Positions 1-8,303 of a stretch of 33,112 nt of DNA are shown here, in pieces. Source of the DNA: Zoogloea oleivorans (lineage in GTDB: Bacteria > Pseudomonadota > Gammaproteobacteria > Burkholderiales > Rhodocyclaceae); assembly GCF_008107625.1 (NCBI RefSeq), contig NZ_SDKK01000029.1, positions 20,435 to 53,546 of the forward strand, read 5' to 3'. Below the pieces are notes generated by a model. That model was not told the origin of the DNA. It made no database searches and saw nothing but the letters and a program-made list of their open reading frames with translations. The translations under genes and the position numbers were made by a program. How positions within the stretch are numbered: the stretch's first letter is position 1; each line of letters opens with the position of its first letter.

Positions 1-860
1 GTATCGACCACCCTGGCGTGCCCGACGTAGATCGAGAGGTCCGGCAGGCCCCGTTCGACGTCGCCCCCTTGCTCGTAGAGGCGCAGTGCGCTACGTACGA
101 TGAAGGTGTGGCGCAGATCGTGCAGCCGGTGATGGGCATGATCACCGCGCACCTGCCAGCCCAACTGGCGACACACCCGGTGCAGCGCGTACAGCATGCT
201 CCGCTGATCAAGGGCCCGGCCATCGTCACGTAGGAAGAAGCGATCGCAGCCCGAGCCGGGGACGAGCTGGTCCCGCAGCTGCGCATACGCTTGGAGATGC
301 GGAGTGACGCTCGCATGCAGGGGAACGAAGCGGCGCTGGTGGCACTTGGCATCCCGGATATCGAGTACGCCCGCCTCAAGATTCACATCGGCCCGGGTCA
401 GCTTGAGCGCTTCGGAGATGCGCAATCCGGTTGCTGCCAGGAGGCCGAAGAGAGTCCGGCAGGTGGCCGGGCGCAGCCTGCCGGGTGGGCCCAGGCGGTC
501 GGTCGCTTCGAGGAGACTTTGCAGTTCCTCGGCGGTATAGATATGCGGCACCAGGCGTCGATGGGCTGGGCCGAAGAGCTTTGGCGGGGGCACGACCGTG
601 CCCGGATCAGTGCGCAGGCAGAAAGCGGCAAAGCCGCGCAGCACCTCGATGCGGCGCGCCCAGCTGATTGGACGGGGATGACGTGAGGCGCGTGCCCAGT
701 CGGTGGCCAGTTCCAGCGTGAGCCGTTCGGCTCTGCGTTGGTCAGCAAAGCGGGCGAACGATCCGAGTTGGCCGCCCTCGACCGAGAGATCAAAGCCGAA
801 GCTGCGACGATAAGCGAGGTAGGCCTCCACCCGGGCCGCCCAAGTCATGGTTGCGCTCAT
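1..860 (-). CDS. Tyrosine recombinase, second gene of RIT-like element (3' end outside window)
   Basis: This site-specific recombinase would cut and rejoin DNA through a tyrosine nucleophile. The start ATG (860-858) overlaps the stop of the upstream recombinase in an ATGA junction, and GGGGAG lies about 7 nt before it. The N-terminal part is a SAM-like core-binding domain. The catalytic domain shows Arg in ATGLRISEALKL, Lys in DAKCHQRRF, the H-x-x-R box as HDLRHTF, and His in IYVGHARV. The reading frame is open to the window edge, so the nucleophile tyrosine and stop codon are not visible. The length so far (about 286 residues) fits the second, shorter RIT recombinase. Confidence 0.85.
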   Translation of the reverse strand, partial: MSATMTWAARVEAYLAYRRSFGFDLSVEGGQLGSFARFADQRRAERLTLELATDWARASRHPRPISWARRIEVLRGFAAFCLRTDPGTVVPPPKLFGPAHRRLVPHIYTAEELQSLLEATDRLGPPGRLRPATCRTLFGLLAATGLRISEALKLTRADVNLEAGVLDIRDAKCHQRRFVPLHASVTPHLQAYAQLRDQLVPGSGCDRFFLRDDGRALDQRSMLYALHRVCRQLGWQVRGDHAHHRLHDLRHTFIVRSALRLYEQGGDVERGLPDLSIYVGHARVVD

Positions 861-2110
861 GATGCGCTCCCCGGCCAAGGCAAGGCGACCGTTCGCAGGC
901 GTTCCAGGTCGACGCGGGCATACACCCTGGCGGTGTTCACATCCCGGTGGCGGAGCAGATCGGCGATCTCCTTGATCGACACGCCGGTCTTCTGCAGCCG
1001 GGTGGCCATTGAGCGCCGAAGCACGTGAGTATTACAGAACCGATCCGCCAGAGCGCAGCGGGCAAAGGCCCGATTCATCGCGTTGCGGATGGCCGCTACG
1101 CCAAGAGGGACACCGAAGGGGGCCCGGTGGCGAATGAACAGGACGCGGCTATCCGTCTGCGGACGTCCTTCCCGTAAATAGTGGGCAAGCGCTTCGCCGG
1201 TCTGCACCGGCAAGGGCAGATGCTGCGCACGCTGGCTCTTGGTCCGGTGGAGCGTCACGATCCCGTTGCGCCAATCCACGGCATCCAGCGTCAGATGCGT
1301 GGCCTCGTCGCCCCGCAGGCCCAGATCGAGCAGACAGCGGGCGATGGCATGGTCGCGCAAGCCGACCGGATCAGTCAGATCGAAGGCGTGCAGGAAGTGC
1401 TCAATCTGGCTATCCGTGAGGACCTTCGGCGGATGCCGACGTGGCCAGTTTGCGATGGCCGGCAGCGACGCGGACAGTAAGCGGGTGTCGTCGCCCAGCA
1501 GGGCGCGGAAGCGGAAATAGCTGCGCAAGCTCGTGCAAATCACCTTGCGTGAGGCGGGTTTCCAGCGGGCAGCCAAGCCCTTCAGGAAGGCATCAATATC
1601 ACCAGCAGTCAGCCGTCCAATCTCAAGGGGCTCAGTCCCGAAACAACTGGCCAGGAATGCCGCGACGTGCCGGCAACGATAGGTGCAGGTCAGCGGTGCC
1701 AAGCCGCAGGTGTGGCGCAGATGATCGTCGAAGCGCCCAAGCTCGGCTGCAATGCAAGCCGACGTCGTAGCCTCTTCCTGATCCGCTCCGGGGAGCAGGT
1801 CCAGCAAATGATGGAGAGCCGCCCGCATCTCCTTCAAATCGGATCGGCAAGGTGCTGGGCAGGCGCACGTCGGCAGGTGATGCTGCAGGAAGCGCTCGAT
1901 GAGTGCTCGATCGATACCCGCGGCACTCAGTCCTTCACCCCGCATCCAGTAGCTGAAATGCGCGAGGCAGCGCAGATAGGCGCTGAGGGTGTTTCTGGCA
2001 TAGCGCCGGTTCTGCAGCGCCTCGATGTACAAATCGATGAGTTTGTTCAGCGGGCCGTCCGTCAGCCAGTCACGGCGGACAAGGTGCGCCAAGCAGAGGT
2101 CGGTGGGCAT
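857..2110 (-). CDS. Tyrosine recombinase, first gene of RIT-like element
   Basis: A 417-residue integrase-type recombinase. The start at 2110 is preferred over the upstream ATG at 2155 because AGGAGA lies 8 nt before it. The N-terminal half is all-helical (core-binding). The C-terminal catalytic domain carries the full set of residues: Arg in LGLRGDEATHL, Lys in HRTKSQRAQHL, H-x-x-R as HVLRRSMATRL, His in LLRHRDVNTARVY, and the Tyr of ARVYARVD as nucleophile. It is followed without a gap by the second recombinase (4-nt overlap), so the two are translationally coupled. It should be active by sequence. Confidence 0.9.
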   Translation of the reverse strand: MPTDLCLAHLVRRDWLTDGPLNKLIDLYIEALQNRRYARNTLSAYLRCLAHFSYWMRGEGLSAAGIDRALIERFLQHHLPTCACPAPCRSDLKEMRAALHHLLDLLPGADQEEATTSACIAAELGRFDDHLRHTCGLAPLTCTYRCRHVAAFLASCFGTEPLEIGRLTAGDIDAFLKGLAARWKPASRKVICTSLRSYFRFRALLGDDTRLLSASLPAIANWPRRHPPKVLTDSQIEHFLHAFDLTDPVGLRDHAIARCLLDLGLRGDEATHLTLDAVDWRNGIVTLHRTKSQRAQHLPLPVQTGEALAHYLREGRPQTDSRVLFIRHRAPFGVPLGVAAIRNAMNRAFARCALADRFCNTHVLRRSMATRLQKTGVSIKEIADLLRHRDVNTARVYARVDLERLRTVALPWPGSAS

Positions 2111-2234
2111 GGTGGTCTCCTGGAGTGAGGCATGGGAGCCACAGGAAACCACCAATGATTATGCGTAGGCGAGACCCGCTACTGCGGCCGGCAGACAGCT
2201 TGGCCACTGCCATTTCAGGCCACGCTGCCGGCGA

Positions 2235-2291
2235 CTCAACATAATTACGGACTGAACATAATTGCGCTTATGCCAAGTTCAGCATAACCGC
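2235..2291. repeat. Terminal repeats / candidate recombination site of the RIT-like element
   Basis: Two copies of AACATAATT start at 2238 and 2255, 17 bp apart, and a related CATAA occurs at 2283. At the outer edge TTATGC (2268-2273) and GCATAA (2282-2287) form an inverted pair around an 8-nt spacer, a geometry like a tyrosine recombinase core site. IS66 coding sequence resumes directly after it. Assignment as binding and crossover sites is inference. Confidence 0.5.
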
Positions 2292-2495
2292 AAGAACTGG
2301 CTCTTTGCGGGTTCGCTGCGCGCCGGCAAGCGGGCGGCGGCGATCATGAGCCTGATCCAGTCGGCGCGCCTCAACGGGCACGAGCCCTTCGCCTATCTGA
2401 AGGACGTACTCACCCGCTTGCCGACTCAGCCGCAGAGCCGGATTGCGGAGTTGTTGCCACATCGGTGGAGGCGGGCTGACGCAACGACGCCCTGA
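2288..2495 (+). pseudogene. IS66 transposase TnpC, C-terminal fragment
   Basis: The translated fragment NWLFAGSLRAGKRAAAIMSL followed by QSARLNGHEPFAYLKDVL and RIAELLPHRW is the conserved C-terminus of the large IS66 transposase. Everything upstream, including the catalytic DDE domain, is missing because the recombinase element replaced or split it. No promoter or start belongs to it, so it is a non-functional remnant. Confidence 0.85.
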
Positions 2496-2530
2496 GGTTC
2501 TCGGTCAAGATGGGTTGGCCGGGTGCTTAC
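2288..2530 (+). mobile_element. IS66-family remnant (3' part only)
   Basis: The last 70 codons of an IS66 transposase are followed by the element's end at 2530, where the minus strand reads GTAAGCACCCGGCCAACC. GTAAGC is the usual IS66 terminal start. On one side it is cut by the recombinase element. On the other it abuts the receptor gene it inserted into. Confidence 0.75.
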
Positions 2531-4233
2531 GAAGAGACGCCGGTAGCGTAGTTGCGGTTATACGTTTCGTCTGCCCAGGTTGTCGTGCGCGCCCCGACGA
2601 TAATCGACAGGGGGTCGAAAGGCTTGAAGCGGGCCGTCGCGTAAGCACTGTTGGTTTTTTCCGTGTAGTTGAAATCGCCCTTCGCCGAGTTGTCCGGCCG
2701 GCCCGGTGTATTGCCGTTCCAGGTGTAAATATTTGGAATAGGAAGGACATACCAGAGATGGTAGGAGTCGGCATCCTGCTTGGTGCGCGATGCCGTGGCG
2801 CCAAACACCAGGTCGTGCTTGCGGTCAAACAGGGTGAATGGGCCACTCGCGTAAACATCCAGGCTATGCTGGGTCGGTGGGCCGCCCCAGCGCCCGGCAT
2901 ACAGCGAGACGCCGGCCCCGGTTGCCTTATTCGGGCTGCCGCCGGCAGCGTAGCCGAGTTGTTCGTCGAATTTTGTGCGGTCGTAGGAGTAGGTTCCCTT
3001 GACCTTCCAGTCATTGTCGAAGCGGTGTTCCAGTGCTGCGAAGGCGGCCAGGTTTTCCCGCTCGGAGTAAGCCCATGAGGCAGCGGCAGAGTCAGAGCGC
3101 TGCCAGTTGGTCCGCGTTCCGTCGCTGTTGAACAGCGGTAGTCCGCCACGTGTGTGGCCGGTTGCACGGTGCTGTTGCCAGGTGAGCCCGGCGGTCAGCA
3201 GGGTGTTCGGCGCCAAATCCGCCTCAATGATGCCGGAGACGATTCTCTTGCTCTCCTTCAGGCGGTTGATGTAGGAATCGTTTTCCTGCCAGGCAACGAT
3301 CCCGCGTCCGCGCAGCGTGCCAGCAGCATTGAGTGCCGACGAAACGTCTGCTTCGAGGCGGTAGCGGTCCCAGGAGCCGGTTTCGACCTTGGCATAGCCC
3401 TGGAATGCGGCCGTCGGCTTTTTGCGGATCAGATTGATCGTGGCGCTTGGCGTACCGATGCCGTTCATCAGACCGGTTGCACCGCGTACTACTTCGACCC
3501 GGTCGTAGAGCACCATGTCGTTGCTCTGGAAAATGTCGGCATAGTTGCTATGCAGGTGGCCGACCCCGTCGACCTGGTAATTTTCCACAGCGAAACCGCG
3601 CGAATAGATCGGTGACGAATCGGAACCCTGGTTGCCCGACTGGCTCATGGTCAGGCCAGCGACCTGCTGGATGATGTCAGGCAATTGCGTCAGCCCCTGG
3701 TCTTCCATTCGCTGACGCGTGATGACGCTGACCGATTGCGGTGTCTCGCGAATCGACAGTGGCAGGCGGGTGGCGGTCTGCATGCTGCCGGTGGTGTAGG
3801 AGCCGCTGTCTTCGGTGGTTGAGCGGTCAGCCCGGGCAGTGACGGTCAGCGGTGCCAGCGTTGCGCCGTCGTCGGTAACGCCGGCCGAGCGGATCGTCCA
3901 GGCCGAACCGGTTGGTACGGCAATCAGGCCACTGCCGGCGAGCAAGCGTTGCAGGGCCTCGCGCAGCGTCATCGACCCTTGCAGCGCCGGTGCGTTGTGA
4001 TTTGCAATCAGGGCGGCATCGGCCGAGATGGCGACACCTGACTGGCGAGCCAGCGCATTCAAGGCCTGACCGAGCGGCTGGACCGTCAGTGAAAAGGATT
4101 GCTGGGCTGCCGTTGCGGCTGTCTGGCCATGGGCGGACGGCAGCATGGCCAACGTGCCAAGTGCGGCGGTGTAGACGAGCGGCAGTAAACGTCGGCGAAA
4201 TGGCAGGTGTGTGATGGGCGAAACAGTGGGCAT
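2527..4233 (-). pseudogene. TonB-dependent siderophore receptor (FecA/FpvA type), truncated by IS66
   Basis: Outer-membrane receptor for ferric siderophores. The start at 4233 follows AGAGGA; an in-frame ATG 17 codons upstream lacks such a site. A signal peptide ends near LPSAHG. A secretin/TonB short N-terminal domain (about residues 40-95) is the signalling domain that talks to FecR. A plug domain follows (ETPQSVSVITRQRMEDQ, then DRVEVVRGATGLMNGIGTP). Only the first barrel strands remain: about 568 residues instead of the usual 750-800. The stop TAA at 2527-2529 lies inside the IS66 terminal repeat, so the barrel is lost through that insertion. It is last in the fecI-fecR-receptor operon and should be non-functional in transport. 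Confidence 0.9.
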
Positions 4234-4295
4234 GTCGAAGGTCCTCTTAAGTGGTTTTCCACGTGAAGACGTTCGCGGGGGCAATTACCGGACAA

Positions 4296-5306
4296 TTATT
4301 TTTCGTCGCGGGATGCAGACGACCGCTGGCGGATCAAGAAACGTCCGTTTCCGTGCGCAATGACCTCGACCGGATGGGTACGCGGCAGCGCTTTCAGGAA
4401 GGCAAGGGGATTGTCGATCGGAAAGCTGCCTGTCAGCCGCATGTTCGCCAATCCTGGCCGACGTTCCATCTCCAGCGGGTTGGCCAGGTAGTCGTTCCAG
4501 CGGTCGACGGCCTTGTCGAGCGGAATGCCCTCGAAAACCAGCCAGCCCTGCCGCCAGGCACCAATATCTTCCGGCACGACGCGGCTGTTCCGTAGTTCAC
4601 CTGTTGTCGAGACGAATACTGCGTCACCGGCACCTAGTTCGGTGTCAGGTACTACGTTTGGCGACTGCCCGGCCCGCCAGACAGCAACCCGCCCACGCGC
4701 TACTGCAACGCGCAGGCCGTCTTCCAGCAAGCTGACGGAAAATGCAGTGCCCAGCACGCGAACGCGCCCGTGACGCGTTTCGATTTCGAATGGCCGCTGG
4801 GCATCCGGTGCTACGTCAAAGCAAACCTCGCCGGCAACCAGATTGGCCAGTCGCCGATTACGGTGATAAGCAATTGCCACCTCGGAGCGCGCCGCCAGAT
4901 TGAGACGGCTGCCATCCGGCAGTTCGTGTGTTTCGATCTGGGCCTTGCCGGTGCTGGCGAGCAAGGTGAACGATGGCTGTAACCAAAATCTCCGGCCTAT
5001 GCCTCCCGATGCCAGCGGTACTCCACCGAAACCGAGCAGGGCGATCAGCCGGCGCCGGGTCTGCCGCTTTTGCGAGGTAGCCGAGGGCGGCAAGGAAAAT
5101 TCGTCGCGCAGCGTACTTGCATCGGTTTGCTGCCAGGCTTCCAGCGCTGCCAGGCAGGCACTTTCGTGCGCCGCATCGCGGCTTCGCCAGACGGCCAGTT
5201 CACGGGTGGCGAACGACGCTGCATCGGGCGCCGCGCCGTGCTGCCGGACGATGAGCAGAAGGGCATGCTCGAACAGGCGCTGGCGGGATTGTTGGGTTGT
5301 TGGCAT
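4296..5306 (-). CDS. fecR: FecR-family anti-sigma / sigma regulator
   Basis: Inner-membrane regulator that relays the signal from the receptor's N-terminal domain to the ECF sigma factor. The 336-residue form starts one base after the sigma gene's stop (TAAGATG), showing tight coupling. The cytoplasmic N-terminal helical domain spans about residues 5-60. An arginine-rich stretch (QTRRRLIALL) precedes a hydrophobic segment near residue 100 and could be a Tat-type signal. The periplasmic FecR domain includes LPDGSRLNLAARSEV and GEVCFDVAPDAQRPFEIET. The C-terminal STN-like part reads LVFEGIPLDKAVDRWNDYL. It looks intact although its partner receptor is broken. Specific ligand unknown. Confidence 0.9.
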   Translation of the reverse strand: MPTTQQSRQRLFEHALLLIVRQHGAAPDAASFATRELAVWRSRDAAHESACLAALEAWQQTDASTLRDEFSLPPSATSQKRQTRRRLIALLGFGGVPLASGGIGRRFWLQPSFTLLASTGKAQIETHELPDGSRLNLAARSEVAIAYHRNRRLANLVAGEVCFDVAPDAQRPFEIETRHGRVRVLGTAFSVSLLEDGLRVAVARGRVAVWRAGQSPNVVPDTELGAGDAVFVSTTGELRNSRVVPEDIGAWRQGWLVFEGIPLDKAVDRWNDYLANPLEMERRPGLANMRLTGSFPIDNPLAFLKALPRTHPVEVIAHGNGRFLIRQRSSASRDEK

Positions 5307-5307
5307 C

Positions 5308-5772
5308 TTAGGCTCCCTGTGCCAGCAGCGTGCAAATTGCCCGGACAATGTGTTTTTCGATGGAAACCGGCGTCGTTTCGAGGTGGACTGCCGCTTCTGC
5401 ATGTGTAAAGCCGTAGATGCGGACCAGGATGAAAGCCTCGCGCCGCTTGCGCGGCATTGCACCAAGGCGGGCGGCCAACTGTCGCAATCCCTGGCGTGCG
5501 ATGACGATGCGCTCCAAGCAGGGCGTTTCATTCGGGCTGATCAGCATCAACGTGTCGATCATGCGCAATTCGGCCTGGCGTGACCGAGCCGCATCGATCG
5601 CAATGTTCTTACCGGTCCGGTAGAGCAGGGCGCGCATGTCGAGAATCGCGACCTGGCTCTCCAGAGCCAGCACACGGGCGTAGCTTTCCTGCACCACATC
5701 CGTGGCCACATCGCGGTCGCGCAGGGTACGAGAGAAAAAATTGACCAGCTCGGTATAGAAATGCGTAGGCAT
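5308..5772 (-). CDS. fecI: ECF sigma factor, FecI family
   Basis: A 154-residue iron-starvation sigma factor that should direct RNA polymerase to the receptor promoter. Region 2 is recognisable in FFSRTLRDRDVATDVVQESYARVL, seen here in pieces (DVATDVVQESY). Region 4 contains the helix-turn-helix YGFTHAEAAVHLETTPVSIE. The start at 5772 gives an N-terminus (MPTHFYTELVNFF) aligning with the family; no strong ribosome site is visible. First gene of the operon, with a Fur-box-like sequence 26-50 bases upstream. Length is close to the family norm of about 160-170. Confidence 0.9.
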   Translation of the reverse strand: MPTHFYTELVNFFSRTLRDRDVATDVVQESYARVLALESQVAILDMRALLYRTGKNIAIDAARSRQAELRMIDTLMLISPNETPCLERIVIARQGLRQLAARLGAMPRKRREAFILVRIYGFTHAEAAVHLETTPVSIEKHIVRAICTLLAQGA

Positions 5773-5797
5773 GGAAGCGCGTCGCCGGCTTTATACG

Positions 5798-5821
5798 AAT
5801 GGGAATGGTTCTTATTATCAT
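5798..5821 (-). promoter_or_regulatory. Fur-box-like operator upstream of fecI
   Basis: The plus strand reads AATGGGAATGG then TTCTTATTATCAT, close to the AATGATAAT/ATTATCATT arrangement bound by iron-loaded Fur. It sits 26-49 bases before the fecI start, consistent with repression of the operon when iron is plentiful. It is a degenerate match made by eye. Confidence 0.6.
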
Positions 5822-5831
5822 GTAAAATGGT

Positions 5832-5856
5832 GGCACTGTCGAATGCTGACAGTGCC
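5832..5856. repeat. 9-bp perfect inverted repeat near the fecI promoter
   Basis: GGCACTGTC and GACAGTGCC flank a 7-nt spacer just upstream of the Fur-like box. There is no T-run, so a terminator is unlikely. It could be a regulator site. Confidence 0.4.
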
Positions 5857-6327
5857 TGCCCGAACAAAACCCGGAACACAGACCATGAGTCCTATTCCTG
5901 CAGGTGCTGGTCCGGTAAATGGATGAAGCACAGAATGCATGCCGACTCGTCCGCGCCGTCGTTCTGGGCCAGCCAGACATGGAGTTGATCGGGGATGCGG
6001 GTAGGTGGCCAGATAAATCGGTTTGATGCGTACGAGGCTGGATGCAGGGTACGTTGCTACCGGCTGCAAACAGAGACACGCCACCAGAGCCTCACGTCTT
6101 CATAGTGAGCATCGGAATCCCCTGATGCCTCAGCGGGAGGCTGACTTCAGGCTTCCAACGATATGACATTCATTCAACGAGTATTCTCAGACGACTGAGT
6201 CCGGCAAGCGATTTAGCATATCCTTCGAATTAAATCGAGCCTATCACCCTTGATTTTTAGGCATGATTTGTATCAGCTTTTGTTCGGTGATATTATCTTC
6301 AATGTCATATTTTCCAGGTGCAGACCA
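5857..6327. other. Non-coding stretch between fecI and the S41 protease gene
   Basis: About 470 bases without a credible gene. Short reading frames on both strands show no recognisable motif. A GCCTC/GAGGC hairpin near 6127-6141 is the only small structure noticed. AGGTG at 6316-6320 lies before the protease ATG. Confidence 0.5.
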
Positions 6328-7611
6328 ATGCTCTTCGTGAAGACCTGGGGAATTGGTGCGGCGGTTTTTACATTGGCGACCCCCGTGTTTGCCGAGATTC
6401 AATACTCACCGGAGACGAATCTCATCGTACAGCGGCTGCTAAGCGATCCCAGGGTGCCGTCCGTTCTGCAGGCAATTCGCAAGGGCTATCATCCCGCTCC
6501 TGATTTGAAGGCAGCGGTAAGCCGGTGTGTCGCTGCGGCAAGCCTGATTCCCGACACGCCAGTCCGGCTTCAGGTTGACGCTTGTTTGCGCGCCATGGTC
6601 GGCGGGCTTGATCCCCATTCGGCCTATCTGAGCCCCCAGGATTTTGATCGCCTCACGGAGTCCCGGGGAGAGGGCACTGTCGGTCTGGAGGTGAGGAAAT
6701 CCGATCTTGGCGCTGAGATCGTTTCGGTGATGGGCGGCGGGCCCAGCGCCCAAGCAGGTATCGACGCAGGCACACTAATCATCGCGATCGACGGCAAACC
6801 GACAGCGTCCATGTCGCTCCCCGAAATGGCGTCAGTGTTGCGGGGCCCGGTAGGGTCTGTGGCATCACTCGAAGTCATGTTGTGGAAATCGTCCGAGGTG
6901 CTGCGGCTTGAGGTCAGACGGGAGCGCATCCGGCAGGCCAACATCACGGCCAAACTGATAGATGGGAAACTGGGCTACGTACGGGTTCCGCAGTTGAGTG
7001 CGAGTCTGTCCGTGGAACTGGCGGAAGCGCTCCAGTCCTTGTTGGTCCTGCAATTGCAGCCTGTGAAGGGAATCATTGTCGATTTGCGCGACTGCCCCGG
7101 CGGCCTGCTCCATGGGGCCATTGCCCTGGCGGCAGTGTTTCTCCCCGAGGATGCGGTGGTGATGACCGTGGTTTCCCGTCTAGAGGGGGAGCAGACGTAT
7201 CGCGCGAGCCTGTCGGATGCAAGCTCGAAGACCTTTGATCCACGCCCCCTCCTCGAGGATGTGACCTTGAGGGCCGCAGCTCAAAAAATCCCATTGGTTG
7301 TTCTGGTCAACCACGGGACGGTTTCGGGAGCCGAGGTGGCGGTAGCCGCCCTCCAGGAAGCCGGGCGGGCCTATGTCATCGGCCAGGCAACGTTTGGACT
7401 CAGCAGTTTTCAGACACTGCTTCCCATGAAGGATCAATACGTGCTCAAACTCACGACAGCAGTCATGAGCACTGCTTCCGGCAAGTCATGGGCGGGGCAG
7501 GGGGTCCAACCGGATCTTGCGATGCCACACGTGCCTGCGGTGCGTCAAAACGGGAAACTTACCGATGATCCCTGGATAAAGCTTGCCGCGGAACACCTCG
7601 CAAAGCGCTAG
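6328..7611 (+). CDS. S41-family carboxyl-terminal-processing peptidase homologue, catalytic Lys missing
   Basis: A 427-residue exported protein. The ATG at 6328 (AGGTG upstream) is chosen over a TTG at 6250 because it gives a clean signal peptide ending TPVFA at residue 22. A PDZ domain lies at about residues 115-200 (GTVGLEVRKSD; GGGPSAQAGIDAGTLIIAIDG). The tail-specific protease core follows (VDLRDCPGGLL; VNHGTVSGAEVAVAALQEAG). Aligned with CtpA/Prc proteins, Ser333 in TVSGAE is the nucleophile. The general-base Lys, 25 residues later in the usual FGKGSVQ motif, is Leu358 (FGLSSFQ). Normal Ser-Lys catalysis is therefore doubtful; it may be a pseudo-enzyme or binding protein. No operon partner is visible. 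Confidence 0.85.
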   Translation: MLFVKTWGIGAAVFTLATPVFAEIQYSPETNLIVQRLLSDPRVPSVLQAIRKGYHPAPDLKAAVSRCVAAASLIPDTPVRLQVDACLRAMVGGLDPHSAYLSPQDFDRLTESRGEGTVGLEVRKSDLGAEIVSVMGGGPSAQAGIDAGTLIIAIDGKPTASMSLPEMASVLRGPVGSVASLEVMLWKSSEVLRLEVRRERIRQANITAKLIDGKLGYVRVPQLSASLSVELAEALQSLLVLQLQPVKGIIVDLRDCPGGLLHGAIALAAVFLPEDAVVMTVVSRLEGEQTYRASLSDASSKTFDPRPLLEDVTLRAAAQKIPLVVLVNHGTVSGAEVAVAALQEAGRAYVIGQATFGLSSFQTLLPMKDQYVLKLTTAVMSTASGKSWAGQGVQPDLAMPHVPAVRQNGKLTDDPWIKLAAEHLAKR

Positions 7612-8029
7612 GTATTTGGAGCCCTACTCCTATTTAAACTGCTTCACTTTCGTGCACCACGACTGCAGCGCATTCGTTGATGACGACAAGAAATCAGAAG
7701 CAGGAATGAAAAAGCCCTTGTAGTTGAGGTAAGAAGCGCTTAGACAGCGTAGCGTTTCTTTTGACGGATATTAGGGCTCATCTCTTGGTTTCTGCTTGAA
7801 GTCCATGCCCATAGCATCGATGACTTCAAACCGCGGCGGAGCGACTGTAAGGTCGGCTGAGTGCATGTGGCATTCAGTGATGACTGACCGCTTTCCGGCA
7901 ATGAATCTGAAGAGGGGACGGTCGCTTCGGTGCTCAAAGTCGACCTTCGTCCAAAAGACCGCCAAGTAGCCGCCAATAGACGTCCAGCAGGCCGAGGACT
8001 ATGGTCATTTTTGACACGCCTTGGTAGTA
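7612..8029. other. Largely uncharacterised intergenic stretch
   Basis: Separates the S41 gene from the ParD-like gene. It contains one questionable minus-strand reading frame, described separately, and a TTGACA at 8011-8016 that may serve as a -35 element for the downstream pair. Nothing else recognised. Confidence 0.4.
7771..7965 (-). CDS. Unrecognised short ORF, possibly a gene remnant
   Basis: A 64-codon frame starting with TTG encodes a protein-like sequence (FWTKVDFEHRSDRPLFRF; HSADLTVAPPRFEVIDAMG). No domain is recognised and no ribosome site is convincing. An overlapping frame just upstream (MTIVLGLLDVYWRLLGGLL, starting near 8004) is also protein-like, so this may be a frameshifted remnant of one gene, divergent from the ParD-like pair. 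Could equally be non-coding. Confidence 0.2.
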   Translation of the reverse strand: MAVFWTKVDFEHRSDRPLFRFIAGKRSVITECHMHSADLTVAPPRFEVIDAMGMDFKQKPRDEP

Positions 8030-8044
8030 TATAGTTTGACTATA
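8030..8044. promoter_or_regulatory. Candidate operator of the ParD-like/Map operon
   Basis: TATAGT-TTG-ACTATA is a perfect 6-bp inverted repeat 22 bases before the GTG start. This is where toxin-antitoxin type operons usually bind their own antitoxin. Role inferred from position. Confidence 0.45.
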
Positions 8045-8066
8045 AACCGTATAAAAGGTGTCTGCT

Positions 8067-8303
8067 GTGGGAATCGTCAAAATATCAGAACATATGCATG
8101 AGAACCTGCGCTTGACCAGCGGAGCGTTGAGCCGCTCCATCAATGCTCAAGCAGAACACTGGCTCCGTGTTGGCATGCTTTCGGAACTGAACCCAAACCT
8201 TCGCTATGGTGAAATTTGCCAGCTACTCATCCAAGCCGAACACCAAGCGACGGCCAAGCCAGACCTAGACCTTCCTGCTTCGTTATCGGCGAGGGCTGCA
8301 TGA
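8067..8303 (+). CDS. ParD-like antitoxin-family protein
   Basis: A 78-residue protein beginning MGIVKISEHMHENLRLTS, then GALSRSINAQAEHWLRVGML and NPNLRYGEICQLLIQ. This matches the ParD-like family, in which a ribbon-helix-helix type N-terminus would bind DNA. The GTG at 8067 is preferred because family members start MGIVKIS and AAAAGG lies 8 nt upstream; a GTG three codons earlier is possible. The stop overlaps the start of a methionine aminopeptidase gene (ATGA), so the two genes are translationally coupled. No classical RelE/ParE toxin follows. DNA binding and antitoxin function are family-based inference. Confidence 0.75.
   Translation: MGIVKISEHMHENLRLTSGALSRSINAQAEHWLRVGMLSELNPNLRYGEICQLLIQAEHQATAKPDLDLPASLSARAA

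Larger units (their letters stand above)
1..2287 (-). mobile_element. RIT-like tyrosine recombinase element (partial)
   Basis: Two tyrosine recombinase genes on the minus strand overlap by ATGA and are read in the same direction. This is the layout of recombinase-in-trio (RIT) elements, where three different recombinases form one operon; the third gene would lie beyond position 1. The outer end is placed at 2287. There an inverted TTATGC/GCATAA pair with an 8-nt spacer meets the first codons recognisable as IS66 transposase. The element therefore appears to sit inside an IS66 copy. The family name is inferred from gene layout; a Tn554-like multi-recombinase transposon is the alternative. Confidence 0.7.
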
